Of a stretch of 64,000 nt of DNA, positions 60,799 through 64,000 are shown piece by piece. The notes under the pieces were generated by a model. That model made no database searches, was not told the origin of the DNA, and saw only the letters and a list, made by a program, of their open reading frames with translations. A program made the translations under genes and the position numbers. The stretch spans positions 153,401 through 217,400 of the forward strand of contig CP143625.1 in the NCBI GenBank assembly GCA_036362785.1. The letters run 5' to 3'. Source of the DNA: a beta proteobacterium MWH-UniP1 (GTDB lineage Bacteria > Pseudomonadota > Gammaproteobacteria > Burkholderiales > Burkholderiaceae_A). Within the stretch, counting starts at the first letter, position 1, and every line of letters starts with the position of its first letter.

Positions 60799-60810
60799 GT
60801 AATATATTTT

Positions 60811-60834
60811 GATTATCACCTAAAAGCGATAATC
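60811..60834. promoter_or_regulatory. HipB-like operator before hipB2
   Basis: GATTATC (60811-60817) and GATAATC (60828-60834) are perfect inverted arms with 10-bp spacing; the TATC-N10-GATA core has the architecture of E. coli HipB sites (TATCC-N8-GGATA). It ends 4 bp before the hipB start. Confidence 0.6.
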
Positions 60835-60838
60835 AAGC

Positions 60839-61153
60839 ATGGACTACCCTATTCATTTTGCTGAACAGCTTGGCCAACACTTAAGGGCATTTCGGAAGGC
60901 GCGCGGTCTCACGCAGGTTCAGTTGGCCGCGCATCTCGGTGTTACCCAGTCCCGAATCGCGGATATTGAAACCAATCCGGGCAAAGTCAGTTTAGAAAAT
61001 TTACTGAAAGTTTTTTCGGCGCTTGATCTTCGGCTGCGATTAGAAGATGCGTCAACAAGTGCCTCTATCACGCAACGCGCGGATACATCTGCCACTCTTG
61101 CAGACCTGAAAAAGAAGCAGGATCAAGCCAGCTCTGAAGGCCAAGACTGGTGA
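60839..61153 (+). CDS. hipB: HipB-like antitoxin, XRE-family repressor (module 2)
   Basis: 104-residue HTH protein: FAEQLGQHLRAFRKARGLTQ, then AAHLGVTQSRIADIETNPGK, with a disordered C-terminus. Shares the fold and length of E. coli HipB. The ATG has no ribosome site and lies 5 bp after an operator, suggesting a near-leaderless, autorepressed transcript. Stop overlaps the hipA ATG by one base (TGATG). Confidence 0.92.
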   Translation: MDYPIHFAEQLGQHLRAFRKARGLTQVQLAAHLGVTQSRIADIETNPGKVSLENLLKVFSALDLRLRLEDASTSASITQRADTSATLADLKKKQDQASSEGQDW

Positions 61154-62478
61154 TGCGATCGCTTAATGTCTGGATGAACGGCCTATTCGTGGGCACTTGG
61201 TCCTATGAGCGGGGCGGTCTGCATCGGTTCACATACGACCATAGCTGGGTGCAATCCCCTGCCTGCCGTTCCCTCTCTCTTTCTCTACCGATCACGGGCA
61301 CCTTGGAGATTCGTGGTGATGCGGTCGAAAATTATTTTGACAATCTGCTGCCGGACAATGAACGAATTCGTAAGCGATTAAGCGCCCGTTACCAAACCAA
61401 GTCTGCGCGAGCTTTTGATTTATTAGAGGCGATCGGGCGCGATTGTGTCGGGGCGGTTCAGTTATTGCCGCAAGGATCTGAGCCCACGGGATTTGACCGT
61501 ATTAGCTACGAATCCTTGGATGAAGCCGCGGTGGCAAAACATTTGCGGATGGTGACGGCTTCACCTGCTTATGGGTGGATTGATGACTCAGACTTTCGAA
61601 TATCGATTGCAGGCGCTCAAGAAAAAACCGCTTTGCTAAAAGTGGGGGCGAATTGGTGCTTACCTAAGGGATCAACACCGACTTCTCATATTTTCAAGCT
61701 TCCATTGGGGCTGGTTGGGGGGTATCAATACGACCTTCGAAATTCGGTGGAAAACGAGTGGCTTTGCTTAAAATTTCTTGCAGCGATTGGGCTCCCGGTT
61801 GCTACTGCAGAGATTGGTCTATTCGAGGACCAAAAGGTGCTAATCGTCGAGCGGTTTGATCGGCGTTGGGTGTCAGGCCAACAGGGGCGGTCACGTTGGT
61901 TGGCCAGGCTTCCTCAGGAGGATTTTTGCCAGGTGCTTGGGATTTCAGCTGATCGAAAGTACCAGTCGATGGGAGGGCCGGGTATTGAGGCGAGTCTGAA
62001 GATACTTCAGGGCAGTCAGGGGGCTGACTTAGACAGAGCAATTTTTGTGATGGCGCAGTTTGCTTTTTGGTTGTTGGCCGCAATCGATGGCCACGGAAAA
62101 AACTTTTCGGTACGTTTGCATGCTCAAGACAAATACGAGCTAACCCCCCTTTATGACGTGATTTCGGCCTGGCCAGTTATCGGCCATGGCGCTAATCGCT
62201 TGCCTTTGCAAAATGCAAAACTGGCTATGGGGTTAAAGGGTAAGAACATTCACTATGCAATCTCCGAGATACGTACTCGGCATTGGAAATTGCTTGCTAA
62301 GAATTCCGGGCTGCCCGGGATTTGGGAATTGATGCTAAAAACCGCCGAGACAATTGAGAGTGCGATTGCGAGCGTAATGCAGCAACTGCCTGACCACTAT
62401 CCTGAGCCACTGGCTGAGGCCGTTTTCAACGGTGTGCGGAAACAAACCGCAAAGTTTTTAAAAGAAGCAGACGTTTAG
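61153..62478 (+). CDS. hipA: HipA-family serine/threonine kinase toxin (module 2)
   Basis: 441 residues from ATG 61153, the length of E. coli HipA (440). The sequence FRISIAGAQEKTALLKVGAN (Ser151) is close to the E. coli Ser150 region, followed by SHIFKLPLG, ERFDRRW, QEDFCQVLG, AAIDGHGKNFSV (catalytic) and LTPLYDV. It would phosphorylate glutamyl-tRNA synthetase if the E. coli model holds. Not similar enough in the N-third to HipA module 1 to be a recent duplicate. Confidence 0.93.
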   Translation: MRSLNVWMNGLFVGTWSYERGGLHRFTYDHSWVQSPACRSLSLSLPITGTLEIRGDAVENYFDNLLPDNERIRKRLSARYQTKSARAFDLLEAIGRDCVGAVQLLPQGSEPTGFDRISYESLDEAAVAKHLRMVTASPAYGWIDDSDFRISIAGAQEKTALLKVGANWCLPKGSTPTSHIFKLPLGLVGGYQYDLRNSVENEWLCLKFLAAIGLPVATAEIGLFEDQKVLIVERFDRRWVSGQQGRSRWLARLPQEDFCQVLGISADRKYQSMGGPGIEASLKILQGSQGADLDRAIFVMAQFAFWLLAAIDGHGKNFSVRLHAQDKYELTPLYDVISAWPVIGHGANRLPLQNAKLAMGLKGKNIHYAISEIRTRHWKLLAKNSGLPGIWELMLKTAETIESAIASVMQQLPDHYPEPLAEAVFNGVRKQTAKFLKEADV

Positions 62479-62508
62479 TGGTTCTATTCGGAATTCCGAC
62501 AAATAAAA

Positions 62509-63699
62509 TTAAGCGGTCGTCTTTACTAGCGAGGCCGCTAGCTTCGCCCGCTCACGGGCCTGATCGGTGTCTTTGCCACTGGCCAGCGCAACACCCATCC
62601 GCCGCTTGGTAAACGACTCAGGCTTGCCAAATAAACGAATGTCGGTGCCATGAACGCGCAGTGCTTCATCCACACCGGTAAAGCCAATTCCTTTGGCTTC
62701 TAAGCCACCATAAATCACAGCAGAGGCACCGGGGTTACGCAGGGTGGTATCCACCGGCAACCCAAGAATCGCGCGGGCATGTAATTCGAACTCGTTTTGA
62801 GACTGGGTCGCCATGGTCACCATGCCCGTGTCATGGGGCCTCGGGCTGACTTCAGAAAACCAGACCTGATCACCCTTTACAAACAACTCCACACCAAAGA
62901 TCCCCAAACCACCCAGCGCAGTAGTGACGGCCTGGGCGATCTCACGGGCGCGCTCGAGCGCGGTCTCTGTCATGGCCTGTGGCTGCCATGATTCGACATA
63001 GTCGCCATCAATCTGCACATGGCCAATCGGGGCGCAGAAGTGGGTTTCTACTTCGCCATTAGCGCCCAGGGCACGAACAGTTAACTGTGTGATTTCAAAA
63101 TCGAATTCAATCATCAACTCTGCTATTACCCGTGCATTGGCCACACGGCCGGCCGATTGCGCGTAGTCCCATGCGGCTTTCACATCTGCGGCCGAATTCA
63201 ATTTGGATTGGCCCTTGCCTGAAGACGACATCACAGGCTTCACAAAGCAGGGGTAACCCACGGCATCGCAGGCTGCTTGAAGTTCTTCCAGTGATGAGGC
63301 GAATTGATACTTAGAAGTTGGCAAGCCCAACTCTTCAGCCGCCAAGCGCCGAATGCCCTCACGGTTCATGGTCAGGAAAGCTGCGCGTGCTGTTGGAATG
63401 ACCGTGGCCTTGCCTTCTTTTTCCAGCTCAACCAACGCGGGTGTGGCAATCGCTTCAATCTCGGGCACAACCAAGTGGGGCCGCTCTTGCTCAATTAATG
63501 CGCGCAGCGCCGCTGGGTCCGTCATGTCTATCACATGGGACCGATGGGCCACCTGGTGGGCAGGTGCATTGGCGTAACGGTCTACTGCAATTACTTCAAC
63601 GCCCAGGCGTTGCAGGGCAATCACGACCTCTTTGCCGAGCTCACCAGAGCCCAACATCATGACGCGGGTGGCGTTGGGGCAAAGAGGCGTGCCAATCAT
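62509..63699 (-). CDS. purT: Formate-dependent phosphoribosylglycinamide formyltransferase
   Basis: 396-residue ATP-grasp enzyme making formyl-GAR from GAR, formate and ATP. N-terminal [20 protein letters not shown], the ATP-grasp loop [16 protein letters not shown], and [16 protein letters not shown] are standard. ATG 63699. Convergent with hipA module 2, 30 bp apart. Confidence 0.95.
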   Translation of the reverse strand: MIGTPLCPNATRVMMLGSGELGKEVVIALQRLGVEVIAVDRYANAPAHQVAHRSHVIDMTDPAALRALIEQERPHLVVPEIEAIATPALVELEKEGKATVIPTARAAFLTMNREGIRRLAAEELGLPTSKYQFASSLEELQAACDAVGYPCFVKPVMSSSGKGQSKLNSAADVKAAWDYAQSAGRVANARVIAELMIEFDFEITQLTVRALGANGEVETHFCAPIGHVQIDGDYVESWQPQAMTETALERAREIAQAVTTALGGLGIFGVELFVKGDQVWFSEVSPRPHDTGMVTMATQSQNEFELHARAILGLPVDTTLRNPGASAVIYGGLEAKGIGFTGVDEALRVHGTDIRLFGKPESFTKRRMGVALASGKDTDQARERAKLAASLVKTTA

Positions 63700-63701
63700 G
63701 A

Positions 63702-63909
63702 TTACTGCACCTTTCCGATTTTCTTCACCACTTCGGCTAAACGCTTGGCATCGTTATCGATGTATTTTTGGAACTCAGGCGCATCCAAAAACTGAATGGC
63801 AGGGCCAGCACCGGTGTACGGGATGTGGGTAATCGAGAAGCACTCGGCGATTTTCAACTGTTCCATGGGCACATGCATGGTACCGTAGTTGCCAGAAGAG
63901 CCATAGCCC
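63702..63909 (-). pseudogene. Broken Bug-family substrate-binding protein gene
   Basis: Reading toward the stop at 63702-63704, the frame encodes [17 protein letters not shown], then [13 protein letters not shown] joined directly to [20 protein letters not shown] and ending VVKKIGKVQ. The middle third of a Bug receptor and its extreme C-terminus are fused with the intervening 100-odd residues missing, and the N-terminal half is absent: at about 63909 the sequence changes to an unrelated plus-strand gene. A double deletion or an assembly join are both possible. Confidence 0.6.
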
Positions 63910-64000
63910 TGGCGACATCATTTCCACCGGCACGCCAGTGGGCGTGGGCATCGGCTTTAAGCCGCCGAAGTATTTGGTGGCGGGCGATAAGGTTCGCGTT
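63908..64000 (+). CDS. Fumarylacetoacetate hydrolase family fragment
   Basis: The plus strand encodes [31 protein letters not shown], the strictly typical C-terminal block of FAH-fold hydrolases/isomerases. Upstream codons are unrelated (Bug remnants on the other strand), so only the piece after the junction is coding. It runs off the right edge; substrate unknown. Confidence 0.6.

Overview
The window looks like a chromosome segment of a betaproteobacterium, most likely of order Burkholderiales. Support: 16S and 23S sequence features, a DUF971-ubiE-Tim44-ubiJ block, an rpe-trpEGDC block next to mltA and a visC/dsbC pair, abundant Bug-type (tripartite tricarboxylate) receptors, Coq7-type ubiquinone hydroxylase and the DUF3683 giant FAD/FeS oxidoreductase. 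Genus cannot be fixed from sequence alone. Most genes are GC-rich (by eye mid-50s percent); 19.4-24.9 kb is visibly richer in AT.

Layout. 0-10 kb: hemA (cut by the left edge), an orphan response regulator with an abnormal receiver site, ilvA, the DUF3683 oxidoreductase and phoR/phoB. 9.7-15.8 kb: quinone block (DUF971, ubiE, Tim44-like, ubiJ), then, past a palindromic repeat, a DUF2189 membrane protein and rquA, the SAM-dependent enzyme that turns ubiquinone into rhodoquinone; then ridA, rarD and two tiny membrane-protein genes. 16-19.3 kb: a secreted protein, OsmC, an SMR pump and a first hipBA module with three operators spaced about 50 bp. 19.38-25.06 kb: an accessory island in a tRNA-Phe gene. 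The 7-nt anticodon-loop sequence TTTTCAG occurs three times: after an orphan 3' half of the tRNA, inside the one complete tRNA-Phe, and before an orphan 5' half with its upstream DNA. This marks two tandem 2.6 and 2.9 kb units without an integrase. Cargo: a polytopic membrane protein, a DUF3024 protein, a MntA/HepT toxin-antitoxin pair, an LprI-like protein, a lipoprotein, small membrane proteins and an unrecognised amphipathic protein.

25-34 kb: a UbiH/VisC-family hydroxylase, dsbC, mltA, rpe, trpEGDC and an enoyl-CoA hydratase. 34.2-39.7 kb: a complete rrn operon (16S, tRNA-Ile, tRNA-Ala, 23S, 5S) with promoter, boxA elements, processing stems and terminator. 39.9-49.5 kb: a LigJ-like hydratase, a Bug receptor, coq7, an M20 amidohydrolase, dnaE and a self-inhibited Fic protein with periodic operators, then tRNA-Leu. 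49.6-55.2 kb: biotin ECF transporter bioMNY, a DUF4143 ATPase with its own operator, and an acyl-CoA ligase/thiolase pair resembling the partners of BioY in the Bacillus yhfUTS operon. 55.2-60.8 kb: queA-tgt-yajC-secD-secF. 60.8-64 kb: a second, E. coli-like hipBA module, purT, and a broken Bug-receptor gene abutting a fumarylacetoacetase-family fragment at the right edge.

The two most notable points are the split tRNA-Phe tandem island and rquA placed beside ubiquinone genes, which predicts rhodoquinone-dependent fumarate respiration under low oxygen.
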